NCBI GenBank assembly: GCA_015501055.1
Contig: JADNYV010000044.1
Location: 124,001-188,000 of the forward strand
Reading direction: 5' to 3'
DNA length: 64,000 bases
Source of the DNA: Mucidula mucida
Taxonomy: Eukaryota; Basidiomycota; Agaricomycetes; Agaricales; Physalacriaceae
The position numbers and the translations under genes are program-made. Of the stretch, positions 45,290-58,677 are shown in pieces. Position 1 is the first letter of the stretch. The number at the start of each line of letters is the position of its first letter. The notes beneath the pieces are model-generated. The model was not told the DNA's origin. It saw only the letters and a program-made list of their open reading frames with translations, and ran no database searches.

Positions 45290-48223
45290 ATGGACTTCTT
45301 ATCGCAAACGTATACCGCGCTACGTGGACCGACTGGGGCGCCTCAATCGGCGACGGAAACCATATCGCGCCTCAGCGACAGGCTCTCACCCGCTACCCTC
45401 CTCTCCGATCGACGCGCGTCAGTGCTTGCGCTCAAGGGACTCACGCGGGATTGGAAAGCGGAAGTCGGCGAGCGTGCCCTCAGCGGGTTGCTAGAGGTGC
45501 TATATAATGACGCCGAGGTCGACGCAGACATTGGCAAGGCCGTCCTGGAGACACTGAATCTGCTCTGTGATGTCGAGGATAATGCTGAGATCGGGTACAA
45601 GCACAGTGATGCCGTCTTGGCTACGGAGAAGACGATACACACCCTCTTTACCCTTTTGGCCGACAATACCTTCTACGTTCGCTTCGCGACTCTTCAATTC
45701 TTGTCAACGTTGCTGCAGAACCGAAGGCAGGTAGTACAGGGCTATTTCCTGACTGCATCGAGCGGGCCAACAAGTGTCGTATCCGTACTGGAGGATCAAC
45801 GAGAGATTATTCGAAATGGTGCGTGTCCGCAATATATCGTTGACCGGCTATCTAATCAGGAATACAGAGGCGATTAGCGTCGTACAGGCACTCGTGGCAT
45901 CTAGTCCGGATATTCAGAAGATATTGGCATTCCAGGGCGCCTTTGAAAAACTCTTCAATACAATAAGGCAGGAAGGTGGTGTGGAAGGCGGCGCAGTCGC
46001 TCACGAAGCGCTGGCATGTGTTGACACTCTACTACGCTTCAACTCTTCCAACCAAGTAAGTCCTCACTATGACCAAGTATTCCTACTGACTTTGATCTAG
46101 AGCTACTTTCGTGAAACAGGAATTCCCCCAATGCTTTGTTCACTTCTCCAATTTCCACCCAACATCACTCCTCAACAACCTCCTCCTCAAGACTTTGCTC
46201 TACAGTTTTGGGATGATCAGAAACTCAGTAATGCATCGTATGCCGTCGCCATAATTGGTATGCTGCTCGGATCCAAAGGAGGCAGTGTATGTCTTCACCC
46301 CATATTCTTTGGCACGCATGAATCGATATAGATATAGGAACAAGAATCTGCTGCTTTTACGCGTTTCTTGCTGGAACTTGCGCTAGCCTCTAATGCCCCC
46401 ACTCCCCTCAAATCACAAGCCTTACATCTCCTTCCGCCCAATATAAACTATCCGCTTTCTGAGCTGGTCGTCACACCGTACATGCCCGTTCCGGAGACAA
46501 ATGGAGAGGAATGGGATCGATTGGAGCCCTCATCTGCTTTGGATGCCCTTGTCGAGCTCGCGATTCACGGGGAGTACAACGGCCTTTACGACGACAAGAA
46601 GTTGAAGGATGGTCTCGAGCTTAGAGCTGGTGCCGCTAGCGTCTTTGAGGTGAGACCACTTTGAATTCCATTCCCCAGTAGATGCTGAATTAATGGTAGA
46701 ATTTTGTACGGAAAGACGAAATCAAGGAGGCCATCGTCAAGGCCATGGTTCCCGATGACGGCAGCGCACCTCCGCCAACAACATTACTACAAGCGCTCGC
46801 GTCTCCACACAATTCTCCTTCCGCCGGAATCACCAGTACACATCTAGCATCTATTCTCTTCGCCCACCTCATCCGGTTGTCACCCCAGGCCAAAGCCACC
46901 GCGCGGCTTATAATACCCCGACTAGCTCCCTTGTTGGAACAAGATGCCGGGGGCTCGTTCTTTGTACCCGCAGATGGACCGCCGCCAACTGTACAACCTG
47001 AACCACCCGCAGAGGACGACGACGACCCACAGACTCTTCTGCAAATTTTGAATGAGAATCTGAGCTTGGCATTCTTATCACGATCGCATGCGAACAACTC
47101 CGATCGGGAATCGCGGGAGTGGGAGCGCCTTATTGTAGGATATCTAACTCTGCTGTCACAATGGTTGTGGGACGACCCCGTAGCTGTGCGGGAGTTTCTT
47201 AACGCTGGAGGTCTGGGTGTGGTAAGTGATTCCTGTCTGACTGCTGCCGTTGAATATATGCTGACCGAGGCCATAGCTTGTAGAGCCCATAAATCATATT
47301 ACTGATGCCGAGTCGCTGGTGCCATGTTTATGTGCATTCCTATTGGGCGTGTGTTACGAATTTAACCGGGAGCCTGGGGAAATTACGAGGTAAGTCGACG
47401 TTCTTGACCTTGTGGTATGAATTTGAATGGCTTGTTTGAAGGCACACGATACACTCAATCTTGCATCGTCTGGGAATTGACGCTCTCGTCGGATGTGTAT
47501 CGCGCTTACGCGAAGACGATCGGTTCAAGGCTGTTGGCCCAGATGCGGTCGTGTATCCGTATCCGCCTACATCACATATCCAGTCCGCAGGTGCGGCGGC
47601 GACAGCTTCGAAAGAGGCGGAAGGGGAGATCTGGTTTGATTGGGCTTTTGTGGACTTTTGGAAATCGAACTATTGTGAGGACCCTAGAGTCTACCATCTG
47701 TCGAAAGGATGCTGACTTAATGCGCAGATACTGTTCAGCGGGGCTTCTCGATGGAGCCCGATCAGCTGTCTTCTTCATCAGGTCTGTCAGTTTCGGTTTC
47801 AAGCGAAGGAAGTGTGTTAACGTTTCTCTTTACAGTACAAAGTGCTGAGACAAGTATGCTCATAGCTTCATTGCGGGAAACTGTACGCAAGCAAGCGGAC
47901 GAAATAACAGCCTTACAAGCGCAGCTGAAGCAAGCTTCTAGTGGTTCTGATGAGGTGCGTTCTACGTTCCTTTGCCGCTCTACCCTCATGCTCAAGCCTT
48001 ATAGGTGACGGCGCTCAAGACGCAGGTAACGTCGCTGACCTCACAGTTGGAGACTGCGGAGGAGAAGCGAAAGGATGTAGAGAAGGAGCATGAGGACTTG
48101 CTTGTTCTGCTCGATGAGATTAGTAGCAAGCGTTCGCGAGACAAGGAAACTATGAAGACGGCGGGATTGGAGGTGTCTGATGATGAAGCTGACGACGACG
48201 ATGATGATGATGGAGATGAGTAG
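45290..48223 (+). CDS. USO1: Vesicle-tethering protein Uso1/p115
   Basis: Starts MDFLSQTYTALRGPTGAPQS and reads through an armadillo-like head: LKGLTRDWKAEVGERALSGL, LNLLCDVEDNAEIGYKHSD, NTFYVRFATLQFLSTLLQNR, VVSVLEDQREIIRNEAIS, QKILAFQGAFEKLF and YFRETGIPPMLCSLLQFP. The middle exons carry the second head half (WLWDDPVAVREFLN). The C-terminus is a coiled coil (SLRETVRKQADEITALQAQL, TSLTSQLETAEEKRKD) and an acidic end, SDDEADDDDDDDGDE. This is the Uso1/p115 layout with a short coiled coil. It tethers ER-derived COPII vesicles at the Golgi together with Rab1/Ypt1 and SNAREs. About ten introns. The frame continues in every exon I followed. Confidence 0.93.
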
Positions 48224-49413
48224 TAGAAGAGCTGGGTTTAGTAACTTATAAGCTTTGAATGCGATCAGTACGTGAAAGTTCCTTTAACCAGATTGTGGGC
48301 ATACAGGGAATAATCGTCTCGACCGATTGGCACTCAACATCATCGAAAAGCATGTGACGACCTTACCACCTGTCCCTTTTCGTGAATTGAACCTCCCTGG
48401 TTGTTTGAAATCTTCCGCCATCCCTCCGACCTACGTCGCAAGTTGCGACTGTCGACAAGTGACCATGGGCTCCATGTGTTTAGGACTAAGTCTGTTGAAT
48501 CTAACGGCACGGTCTCCCGTGGCGTCTCTTTCAGTTTATAAGCTCGTAATAAGGGTGCCTCCTTTGACTCTTCATACTTTTTTCAGTCACTTAAGGCCTG
48601 TGCTATACTTACGCTGGTTTTCTTATGCTTTTCGGGATACTTATAGTCCCACTCAGCTTACGAGCGCCACGAAGCGTGGTTCGCTTTGCAATGCTCAAGA
48701 TTTAGTGTATGCCAGATGTTTAGATTAAGAGCAAAATATGACTCAGAGATATGCCTGGACACCTCTAGATTTTGATTGGAGTGCTCAAATGTAGGAATCT
48801 GGGACATTTCTCCGGGAAAGTCTGATATGAGGTAAAATAGCAGTCTATTTACTTTTCTGTGAGGCAGTAGCTTGTGTGGCGCAGGGCAAGCAGTGCACAG
48901 CCACTTGCTGCCCGGTATGCAAATAAGGGGAATCGGGTCATCCGCATGACCATTTATGGTTCTGAATTCACTCTCACTACGCGTCTTCCACAACCAGCCT
49001 GAACTCCGGTCACTTCAAAGGCGATCGCTGGCGAAGGCGCCTCAAAACCCGGCTTTGAGCGGTTGGTCCGAGACTACATTCATTCCTCTTCACGGTCGGT
49101 ATCTCGAAAGAAACAGAAAATTTCATCGGATGCGCTCAGACGCTCACGATGGATCGATGAGTCTCGGATTTGCTATGTATCCTGAAACCATTAGCAGCGC
49201 CGTAATACTGTTGTGCCAAACATTACCGGTGCCCCACTGTAAGGGCAGTGTGGAGAAAAATTGCGCCCAACCATCGCGATCATTCAGCGCCCAAATGCAC
49301 CGGTTGCTGTTTCACCATGCCATAGGGTATATAAGACCAAGGGCTGATCTACGTCGCCATTCGGCGCTGAGCTATTCACCTTCGCGCTTTTTACGCGCTT
49401 TTTTGTTCCAGAG
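48224..49413. other. Intergenic region, no supported gene
   Basis: Open stretches at 48327-48728 and 48956-49492 show no family signature. The second overlaps the promoter and leader of the peptidase gene and is not called. Confidence 0.4.
49328..49334 (+). promoter_or_regulatory. TATA box of the S33 peptidase gene
   Basis: TATATAA about 80 bp before ATG 49414, followed by a T/C-rich leader, the usual fungal core-promoter arrangement. Confidence 0.5.
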
Positions 49414-51980
49414 ATGTTGCATTTCCTTCTTCTTCTACCTCTTTTCTTTTATTCGACGCTGGGTGATCTTGTACGTTCCGTTTCAACCTTGACTTCCATT
49501 TGACCCACCCATTCCCTACTTTTAGGTTCCCAACCCAACTGCGCCTGTTGATTGGACTACCTGCGAGGGTCAACCCGCTAACAGCTCGTTCTCTTGCGCT
49601 TATTATGATGTTCCTCTCGATTGGACCGACCCAAGCGATTCTCGGAACGCGACGCTTTATGTTGCCAAATACTCCGTACCAAAGAAGACCAAGGGAACGT
49701 TGTTTGTCAATCCTGGTGGACCGTACGTAGGTTGCCGCTCTATATTGGACTGTTCACTGAACGAATGGCCAGTGGTGGCAGTGGCGTGGACTTTCTCATG
49801 GGAGAGGGTAACGTGGACCTCCTCTTGGCACTTACTGGCAGTTTGTACGACCTTGTGAGCTGGGATCCTCGAGGAGTTGGACAGAAAACATTGTGCGTGT
49901 TGTACTCTTCGCTTACTCGTGGCGTGCTCATGTCAACGTAGCCCTGGAGCCGCCATATGCTTCGAATCGGATGAAGACGCCTCCAAGTATCTGAACAATA
50001 CGGTCCTTGCTGACTTTGAAGTTCGAGGCAACTTGACGTACCAGCCGGACATTGATAACATGTACTCCCAAGTCGATATCCTGGCTGAACTTTCTGCGGG
50101 TCTCCTCGAGAAATGTACTTTCATACCCGGCGGAGGGCAATACCTTGAGTACGTTGGATCTGTGGCTACTGTTCGAGACATGGTGAGCGTCGAGTTCTCT
50201 ACTCCATTTGACATTTTAATAAATTATCTTTCAGGTTGCGTTAGTGGATGTTCTGGATGGTGAGGGCGCTCCCATCCATTTCTATGGGATCAGTTAGTAA
50301 GTCGTTGTTTTGCGCCGTGAAAACTGCCTAATCGAATGTTACCAGTGGGACCGTTTGTAAGTCCTTCTCTATTCGTGTCATTCAGAGAAGCTAAACCAAC
50401 TCAGTGGGCAACATCGCGGCCAACATGTTCCCCCAGGTATTTCACCTCCCATCAACGAGTGCCCATTTCTAACAAACGTCGGTTAGCGCGTAGGCAGGAT
50501 CATCATTGACGGAGTCATAAGCCTGAAACATTACGCTCTCGAGCAGCCTTACCTTGTTCGTTGTCTGTGCTACACCGCCCTTCGATTACTTACAATTTGA
50601 TAGCAATGGGCGCGTCATGTTGAGAGTGCTGATGAGGCGCTACAAGGTGCGTTTCAACTTGCGTCCTCGTAAAGATGCAGACCAATATCGATTGTGTACA
50701 GCATATGTTGTTGCTTGCGAGCTGGCCGGGCCCGAAGGATGCATTCTTGCTGACGATTCCCTTACCGATGGTGACATTCTGAAATGGATACAAGACCTCA
50801 GTGACGTGCGTATCCATTCGCCACTTCCTCGTATTCTAATCTTACTTCGTGGTCAGCTTGCCTACGATCTGCACGCAGAGGGACAGGTCCTACAAGGCTC
50901 GCAATCGGTTCGCTCAGTTATCTTTGACCAGCTCTATACCCCGCGCTCGTGGCCGGTTCTCACAAGCATATTGTACGACACTTGGGTCAATTACACGTCC
51001 ACGCCACCTTCCTCCATCCCCATGGATCTCTCAGGACTTGCAGACTTTTCTCTGTATGCGATACAGTGTGGAGACGCCACGGATCCGGGCGATACGACGT
51101 TTAGGGACGTGTTTGACGACCTGATCGACGTCACGAGAGAAGTATCAGGTTTTTGTAAGACTTTGCTTTCGTTCGTGGTGCAGGTCAAGCTGATGACTAT
51201 GCCCTCTAGTCGGGCCGAGATCTAGTCAGTACATGAACTGCCATGCCTGGCCTGCGCGATCCAAGGAGCGCTTCCAAGGTCCTTTCAATAGCACACTGGC
51301 GTATCCCATTCTAGTCATTGGGAATACCGCTGATGTATGTCTACTCCCTCGATGTCTTGTGTTCTGCTGACTAGAATGAAATAGCCTATCACGCCGCTCA
51401 AGGAGGCCGAAGCGGTGAATGACGAATTCGGAGACTCTTCGTATCTCATCACGCAGCACGGAGCTGGGGTAAGTCAATCCTTTATCTAGAGCATAAACTT
51501 TACTGATGTGCATAATAGCATGGTTCCTTCGCCGAGCTCTCGTCTTGTACTCTAAAGATGACAGCCGCCTACCTTATCAATGGAACTGTAAGTTAGCTCT
51601 CTGATATTCAGTGGCTACAGATGCTCATTTGGACACTACTATAGACACCTCACAACGATGCCACGGTCTGCGAAATTCTCGACTTTCCGATCTTCCCCAA
51701 CGACACAGGCAATGGTGTCACATCCGGAGATGTCTCGTCAAAGATCAAAGAACTCAATTCGGCTGCTGCAAGCGTGGCCGACAACGACGATGACGATGAC
51801 GAACTCAGCAAGGTGAAGGACGAACGACGGACATTCATGATCGCCACGATTGCTTTGGGCGCGGCGACTGTCGTTCTAGTGTTGATGGTGATTGGGTTGA
51901 TCTGCTTCCGACGACACAAGAAGAGCTATGTGAAGATCCAAGGGCATGACCAGGATCAACCTCGTTGGGCAGACCAGTAG
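49414..51980 (+). CDS. S33-type (TAP-like) alpha/beta-hydrolase peptidase with membrane anchor
   Basis: Exon 1 (49414-49470) encodes the signal peptide MLHFLLLLPLFFYSTLGDL. An intron to 49525 leads to CEGQPANSSFSCAYYDVPLD and VNPGGPGGSGVDFL (oxyanion region), then YDLVSWDPRGVGQ. The nucleophile elbow YGISYGTVLGN is spread over three exons, one only 11 nt long (50346-50356). RVGRIIIDGV follows. The C-terminal TAP domain has YPILVIGNTADPITPLKEA (Asp) and GAGHGSFAELSSCT (His), so the Ser-Asp-His triad is complete. After it come acidic residues and a single membrane helix (FMIATIALGAATVVLVLMVI) with a short basic tail. It is probably a secreted-pathway tripeptidyl/prolyl-aminopeptidase-like enzyme fixed to the plasma or vacuolar membrane. 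Many introns. Confidence 0.85.
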
Positions 51981-52182
51981 CAGCCATATTGTATTTGATC
52001 ATTTTTTTATTTGTTGGTTCAGCTGTGAGTTTGTCATCCCTTTCGGAGATTGATCAAGCCAAGTTGCATAGCAAACCAAAGCTGATATCGGACCAGAGGT
52101 TTCGTGTTACTTATTCTACAATTACATGTGTGGCTGATTAATGAATATTTGTATATCTGGTATTGTTCATAAATTCCTTTCG

Positions 52183-54328
52183 TCACGGCATCTCCGCCTT
52201 TGCATGAGTATCATCTTCGCGAATCTTGACATTGTGTGCATCGAGGACTTGGCGATTATCGACTTCATCTCCGAATACAGCGGCCATGTCTTCTAGCGTT
52301 TTCCCTGGTAAAGTGTAAGTATGCGTGAATACCGGCCGGAGGAGGAGTATTACCTTTGGTTTCGGGGAAGAAGAAGAGGATTACGACAAAGTCGCACAAG
52401 TTTAGTAGGATAAAGAGTAAGTAGAACTTCCACCCGACGTTGTCCATCGCCAACGGAGAGACCTGTGGATGTGTTAGTCTGTTACCATGAATTGACCATA
52501 GCACGCACCTGACTCAAAAGTACGTTGAACGCCCAATTGCAACAAGTCGCCACAGCCGTGCCCATAGACCGCACCGACATTGGGAAAACCTCCGCTGCCA
52601 GCACCCAACTTACGGGACCGAAACTCAGCGAGAAATTGACGCTCGTCAAGAAAATCATGGCGATACCGGCCCTACAAATAGTGATAAGGAAGAGTACACG
52701 ATTGATCAGCACTGAGAACTAACCTTTGTGCTGTCGCATTGACTTGATCGGCAGGAGCACCAGGAGGGTTCGTGGCTACTATGGCAGCGAGAATTGAGAA
52801 TGTGACGACGAAACTTCCGGCGCCGTATAGAAGGGGCTTTTTTCGTCCGACACGATCCAGGATGAAAATGATGAAGCTGTGGAGAGCTAGTCAGCTTACG
52901 TCACGCCGATAGCAAGAAAGCTCACAAGAGATTCGCAATCGGGCCAACAGCGCCGTATATACCCTGTACGAGAAGTCCCTTGCTACCGGTGACGCCCAAG
53001 CTCTCGTACATCTGCGGTCCGAAATAGTTGATGACTGTAGAGGGAGAATAGGTTATTTGGAATATCAGGGAAAACGTGAAAAGGAGGATACCATTTATAC
53101 CCGTGAATTGACTGAAAATCTGCACGCCACAGGCAACCAACGTCCGTCTCAAAATGGCAGGAGTGGACCATAGATCGCTCAGCCTCTTGCTCTTCATCAG
53201 CTGTTCTGCCTTGATGGTCTCATACATCTCAGTGAACTCCGCATCCGCCACTGCCAGCTGCTCCGGTGTCTTCGCGCCATGTAATTGCTGGACGACCTTG
53301 TGCGCTTCTTCGTCACGGCCGACTTCGAGCAGCCAACGCTATTGGCATTTGAGAGGAAGTTAAGATATATAATGTGGAAGGGACGTACAGGACTGAACGG
53401 CAAGAACTGTATGCCGACCAAGAGGCATCCGGCGGGCACAAGCTGCATGGCCAAGGCCAGACGCCACGACGCGTCGCTGTCGATGTATTGACATCCATAG
53501 CCGACCCAGTTGGCGACGATGAATCCGATGCCCAGTAGTTGCTGGAAAAGGCCCACTAAAAATCCTCGAATTCTCGGTGGCGCAATTTCGGTGTTGTAGA
53601 GTGGGACAGTCATGGAGAGTATTCTGGTATGGTATGAGAACACAGAAGACAAGAATTAACAGAATGCTCACCCGATGGCCAAGCCACCGATGATACGTCC
53701 GACGAGTAGGGTGGCGACATTGTTAGCGCCACATTGCATCGCACAGCCCCAGAGTGCGAAGAGGGCTCCTAGCTGTGAGAACGTTTAAATAAAATTACTG
53801 GAAAGCGTTGAAGTTACGTACTTGTATGCTTCGTTTGCGACCATACTTGTCGCATGCCCTGACACAATGATTTAGACCTTGGAACTTGTGAAGAATTGTA
53901 GGCTCACCACCCAGCTAGCATTGCTCCAAAGAAGCAACCACCTATAATACGGAATTTAGAGAATGAGCTCATGCCGCGATCTAAGATACGCACCGTTGAA
54001 CGTAGAAACCACCGCGCCTTTGATGTCTGGATCGTCTCCGAACTTGGCCAAGTAATATTTCATGGTAATGACAGATGCAATAATTCCGCTGAGAAGGCAC
54101 TGTCAGTTTTCCGGAGACTGTTAGAAAGATGAGCGTACCTGTCATAGCTGTGGAAGAGGATGAAACGTTAGAGGGTGGGATGCTACGAGTTGATCACCGA
54201 AGACGCGTACCCAAAGAGAAAAGCACCTGTTCAAGTCATCAGCTCTCGTCTCATGCCCAGTCGACGATACAACAGCATTTACCTATAGAGGAGAAAAAGG
54301 CCAGAAAAATGTTGTAGAAGAGGCCCAT
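52183..54328 (-). CDS. MFS sugar transporter
   Basis: Starts at ATG 54328 (MGLFYNIFLAFFSSI) and continues over several short exons with YYLAKFGDDPDIKGAVVSTF, DKYGRKRSIQLGALFALWG (the family GR(K/R) loop), GRIIGGLAIGILSMTVPLYN (PLYxxEIAP follows), RGFLVGLFQQLLGIGFIVAN and FLPFSPRWLLEVGRDEEA. QIFSQFTGINVINYFGPQM marks helix 7 (QQxxGINxxxYY type), DRVGRKK the central-loop repeat, and NFSLSFGPVSWVLAAEVFP and FFFPETKGKTLEDM the sugar-transporter C-terminal signatures. Twelve membrane helices are expected. The pattern is of fungal hexose or quinate-type H+ symporters. Substrate unknown. Confidence 0.9.
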
Positions 54329-55654
54329 TGCGTGTTATTATTGGGTGGTGTGTGTGTAGGATGATTGTACATGTACTTTGTCCATCGCGCTTTTTATACC
54401 GAGCCCACAAGGGTCAAGTTTCAATGCCACTCCGGAGAATCCCCGGGGCACGTCGTCATGCCCGAGAACAAATCCGGAGCATTGTATACAGCGCAGAAGC
54501 AGACCATGAGAAGAGAAGGTCTCTCCGGCCTCCTTGTGAACATTCAGCACGTAGTTCGCGCCCGAAGAAAGGCTTCCTGCGCCTCTATGCGCCCAGTCAG
54601 AGAGGTTGCTCTATCTGAAAGGTACGCGTATGGATCATAGATTAACGCTGGCCGTAGCCAGACTCGGCGTCCAGATGAAGATATGTACCGAGCGGTAGAG
54701 CGGTCCGCTCAAAGACGTGCCACGTTCAGAGTCTGGGGTCAGGCACATAGAGTGTGTTCCGTGTGAGCGAAACTATCGATGAGTCCATAGGGATACAAGA
54801 CCCGTATTCTTTGCAATACGGGTAAATATTAGCATAATGGTCTATGTGAGGAGCGATCTGGGGCCGCGACCAATCACCTCTTTGAACGAGACGCAAATGA
54901 CAGTAAAGCGAGGCGCGAGGTGGTAATTTTGCGTTCTAGGCCCCTGGTATTCCTACCTTGTCGAACGCGGCTCAACGACTCTGAAAGAATCCAGTAGATT
55001 GGTTACTCTCAGAGCCGAGTGATCGCAAAGCGGTTAGTGCTCTCGTCACCATTTCCTGTAGTCCGAAAAAGTTTTTGCCGACGAGGAGAGGTAAGGAGGT
55101 CACATCACGTGACCGGTCTGGCTGTTACTGCGATGATGTCGGCCGACACAGTCAGCTTCGCAACAACATGTTTCAATCTTTGCGAGAGGAGACAGAATAT
55201 ATGCAGTACAGTGAGTCCTATCGTTCTTCTTTCCCACACTCACTCTGAGTCACCTCCTACTAGATCGCGAAAGGAAGGAGCCCTGTGCTCCACAGCTAGT
55301 TCAGTCTCACCACGGTCTCAGCCACTAGAACTATCCTTGTTTGAGCGTTTCAACAATCGAAAGATCGACGAGCTCGCATTGTATTTGCGAATAATCAAGT
55401 ACCCTGTACCAGGAAGGCGTATCGTGACCACGGCTTGCAAGTACTCATTGACTCGTCGCGCATTTACTTCTTCGTTATTCTGTACGTGTTGCCTCTATCC
55501 CTCCAGGCTCTTTTACCTCCTTAACCGGTCTTGTTCAGATCAGCAAGGGGTACATGGAGAGTCTAAGATATCGACGGAGCGATGCTGAGACGGAAGCCGG
55601 TAGCTGCCATATATATCACTCCCAGCTGCTCGTCACTCTTTTCAGCGCATTGCG
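54329..55654. other. Intergenic region with a small hairpin
   Basis: Divergent promoter area of the sugar transporter and the membrane-protein gene. A perfect 9-bp inverted repeat, ACCCGTATT / AATACGGGT, with a 6-nt loop lies at 54800-54823. A segment near 55350 (FNNRKIDELALYLRI) resembles a minus-strand segment near 30790. No supported gene. Confidence 0.35.
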
Positions 55655-58033
55655 ATGGCCCTTCACCTCCTGCTCGTTGCCTGTGTTTCCTTTCTCACAG
55701 TGCAAGCGCACCAATCCTCGGCGTACCTGGAGGCGTTTGAAGAGTTTCTCCACGGGTCAGTTTTATCTGACTTGGTTCTATCTTTTCCCTTAAGTTCTCG
55801 TAGCTTCATCGATTCCGACATCGTTGCAGCAGGCGAGAGTCCATCATTGGCCAGTGATTGTGTTGGTAGAGTTGATCTGACAACTAGTGAGTGTTCTTCG
55901 CTTTAGTGTTGTCAATCTCTAACGATTCCTTCTCAGCGTTTGTGGGCTCACAACTCAACACTGGTTCGTATTTCTCTCGACTTTACTTACAATAATCTGA
56001 TTTTGTGCAGAATATCTCTACGGATTATTCAGTGACGTGGCTTCCCTTGACACGACGCAACTTCTTGGCGTGCCTATCGACGCTTCTGCTCAGTCTATCG
56101 CTATTGAAGGCTCGCTTGTATCGGCTAGCGTCATCCTGAGCATGCTCTACAAGACGATATCGTACACACTTCCCGTGCAGGCTGACATGTGGCTTGACTT
56201 CAACGACGACTTGAAGATTCGATCGTACGATGTCTCCTTCCGCAAGTTCCCCGAGGCTTTCCCATACCTGCTCCCGAAGCTGGGCCCTCAGATAGCCACT
56301 GAGTTGGAGACAGAGTACAGCGCCGCAAATCTTTCGACCTTGGTAGCCCACAGAGCAGCTATCGATATTTGTACTGTCTCCACGGAGTTCTGCACCGGTG
56401 ACAATCAGCAATACTCATCGTAAATCTCATTTTCGGTTCGTTGGTTATGCGGCTGATTTATTTTCGTGTGTAGGCATGACGCGTGCATGCAGTTCATGCT
56501 TAAGGATGTTCCATTTGGGGAAATTTGGCAGGCTGGTCGAAACACGACTGTATGCAGGTTCGTTGTACACATCTAGTCATACTCCACTAGCCTAACATAC
56601 TCTCAGATACATTCACAAGAATATGGTCAAATTTCGCCCCGAAGTTCATTGCGCTCATATCGGTCCGTCAGGCGGGGACATGTGCAGTAAGTTCGGCACA
56701 GAACACATGAGATATGGTCTGACGCGTATGTTGAAGTCCCCAGAGATTACGAGCAAGTTGCAACTGCGTTCCCCTTCTCCCACGCGCTTGTTGCTCCGAG
56801 CGGAACGTTTTCGTCAGAAGATGTTAAAGGGTTCTCAAACCAGACGCTTCAAGAACTTGCCAAGATCGTCATGCAGCAAGTATACCCTACGACTGTAGCC
56901 TTCGTAAGTCGCGTCAGACATTTGACGTTGGATGCACTGATGCTCAGTGTAGTACCCGATACCGACTTTGATCTATGCTGTCATCTTGTACATCATGGCG
57001 AAGGGCGTTCAGCTTGGTCTTGTTCGCTGGTCGCCGAACTTTCGAGCTCTCTCGTTCGAGAACCAGAGGAACACTGTCACTTGCAAGTTCCTTTTGTTGT
57101 TACGTACAGGACAACATTATTGACTATATTCCTAGACGTTCTTAACACGATATGGACTACTGTCGCATTAGTGTTCCAAGGCCTATCCTCTCCCATGCTC
57201 CGCCAGGAATACTCTCTGGAAAGTTTATCACAACTTCGTATTGCAGCTGTCATCGTCTCCGTTCTCTGTGCGTTTCGTTTCCCATACATGCAGATTTGAT
57301 GATTAACCTCTTTTCTCAGATATTTTCGAACTTACTTACCGCCCGAGCATGCGCTGGCCCCTGATGATACATCATTCCTGCGTGAGTTTTAGCTACATAC
57401 GAAGCTTGGGATTGGTAACTGATATCTTCTCAGACTTTGTTCGCTATCATTTTCGTGCAAATCATTCTACAAATCACGATGCATCCTGCTCTTGCAGTCG
57501 TTGGTGTTATCTGGTTGTTCCAAGCTACGACGGAACAGACAGTCTTCATTGGTCTGTTCATGTACCGACTTCGCTACCCCAAGCGCATGGTGCAAAACCT
57601 GCTAAAATTCGCCGCGGTGCAGTCATTGTAAGCGCATATAAACCAGCTTCGGGGCTCAGTGACTAACCCGTCTATAGCCTCTGTAAATTCGGATTCGCTG
57701 TTTACCTCTTGGTGTGGTGGGCAATGAAGCTCGCGAGATTTACGACCTCTGCCGATATTGCTCTCAGCGTAATGCTTGTGACAATTTGTACTCTTCTTAT
57801 GGCAACTCAAGTGTACTTTCATTTCATCTCAGGCTCCTCGCAGTCACTGACTCTTTCTCTATAGTTATGGATCTTGGGCCGTTTGGTGTGTGGCGACCAA
57901 CATGGACCGATCGCGGAGAACAACAAATGACCTCGAAAAGTGCGCAACTTCGACAACGACCTTCACGGCTTCATCTATGGAAGACAAGCTTGCCGAGTCG
58001 TCCGTGGTGTCTTCCACAGCGTCGTTGGCTTGA
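55655..58033 (+). CDS. Uncharacterised multi-pass membrane protein with secreted N-terminal domain
   Basis: Starts with signal peptide MALHLLLVACVSFLTVQAHQ. The lumenal part has SVASLDTTQLLGVPID-type sequence, ADMWLDFNDDLKIRSYDVSF, AAIDICTVSTEFCTGDNQQY, CMQFMLKDVPFGEIWQAGRN, TVCRYIHKNMVKFRPEVHCA and HIGPSGGDMC, a cysteine-rich pattern recurring in a basidiomycete-specific family. The C-terminal third has several hydrophobic helices (LIYAVILYIMAKGVQLGLFA, FLTLFAIIFVQIILQITMHP, ALAVVGVIWLFQAT, FGFAVYLLVWWAMKL, IALSVMLVTICTLLMATQVY) and a short Ser/Thr-rich cytosolic tail. More than ten small exons, so the exact model is approximate. Function unknown. Confidence 0.75.
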
Positions 58034-58677
58034 TTTGACTTCGCTTATGCTTTACACACATTTCTTTCTGGGTTCATGAGGGGTTTTATGTCTTTATTTA
58101 ACTATTTCTATCAGGTTACAGGGTGCCGGAATAGTTATTGCCAGGTCCTGACTACATACTGTATTGTTATTCATTCGTTGTATCGCTTCAATCATCATAC
58201 GTTCATTACATCTACATCAGCTTGAGTTCAATTCGTTGAATGAAAATTTCTCCCTGTGTTGGGACGATTATTCGATGTCGCATATTCAGATTTGCTTTAC
58301 AAAGATCGCTTCAATCAGACCATGCGAGAAAATACTTCGTGCACTGATTGCCAAGGTAGTTTTGTGTGGGACTCAACTGTAGCTGGGCCCACCAAAACTC
58401 TGCATCCTTCATCCCCCTGAGCTGCCCTCACATTCGGAATTGATATTGTCTTCTCTCTAGCAGGCAGTCAAATTTTTGAGCGCTTGAGCACCGGTTGATC
58501 GCGTTCTTCCATCGAATCTCGCTTTGGCGACGCGTAAGCGTACTCAGCGGTTTTGAAATTCTTGGTCTCGCCTTACTTCCGCCATCGCTGCACGCAAAAC
58601 TAACGACAATCAGCATGATCAGAGGTTATACACGATAGTAGTACACAAAGGAAAGGAAACTACAACGTCCAAACAAC
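58034..58677. other. Intergenic between convergent genes
   Basis: Only 3' flanking sequence of the two convergent genes. No supported coding frame or repeat. Confidence 0.4.

Noticed and set aside
48956..49492. 178-codon open stretch
   Set aside because: Overlaps the TATA box, leader and signal-peptide exon of the S33 peptidase and has no protein signature.
54800..54823. Perfect 9-bp hairpin as a regulatory or terminator element
   Set aside because: An isolated short inverted repeat is expected by chance at this scale, and eukaryotic genes do not use such terminators.
55019..55588. 189-codon open stretch upstream of the membrane-protein gene
   Set aside because: No domain, odd composition, and it reads into the leader of the next gene. 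Only the short segment near 55350 is of interest.
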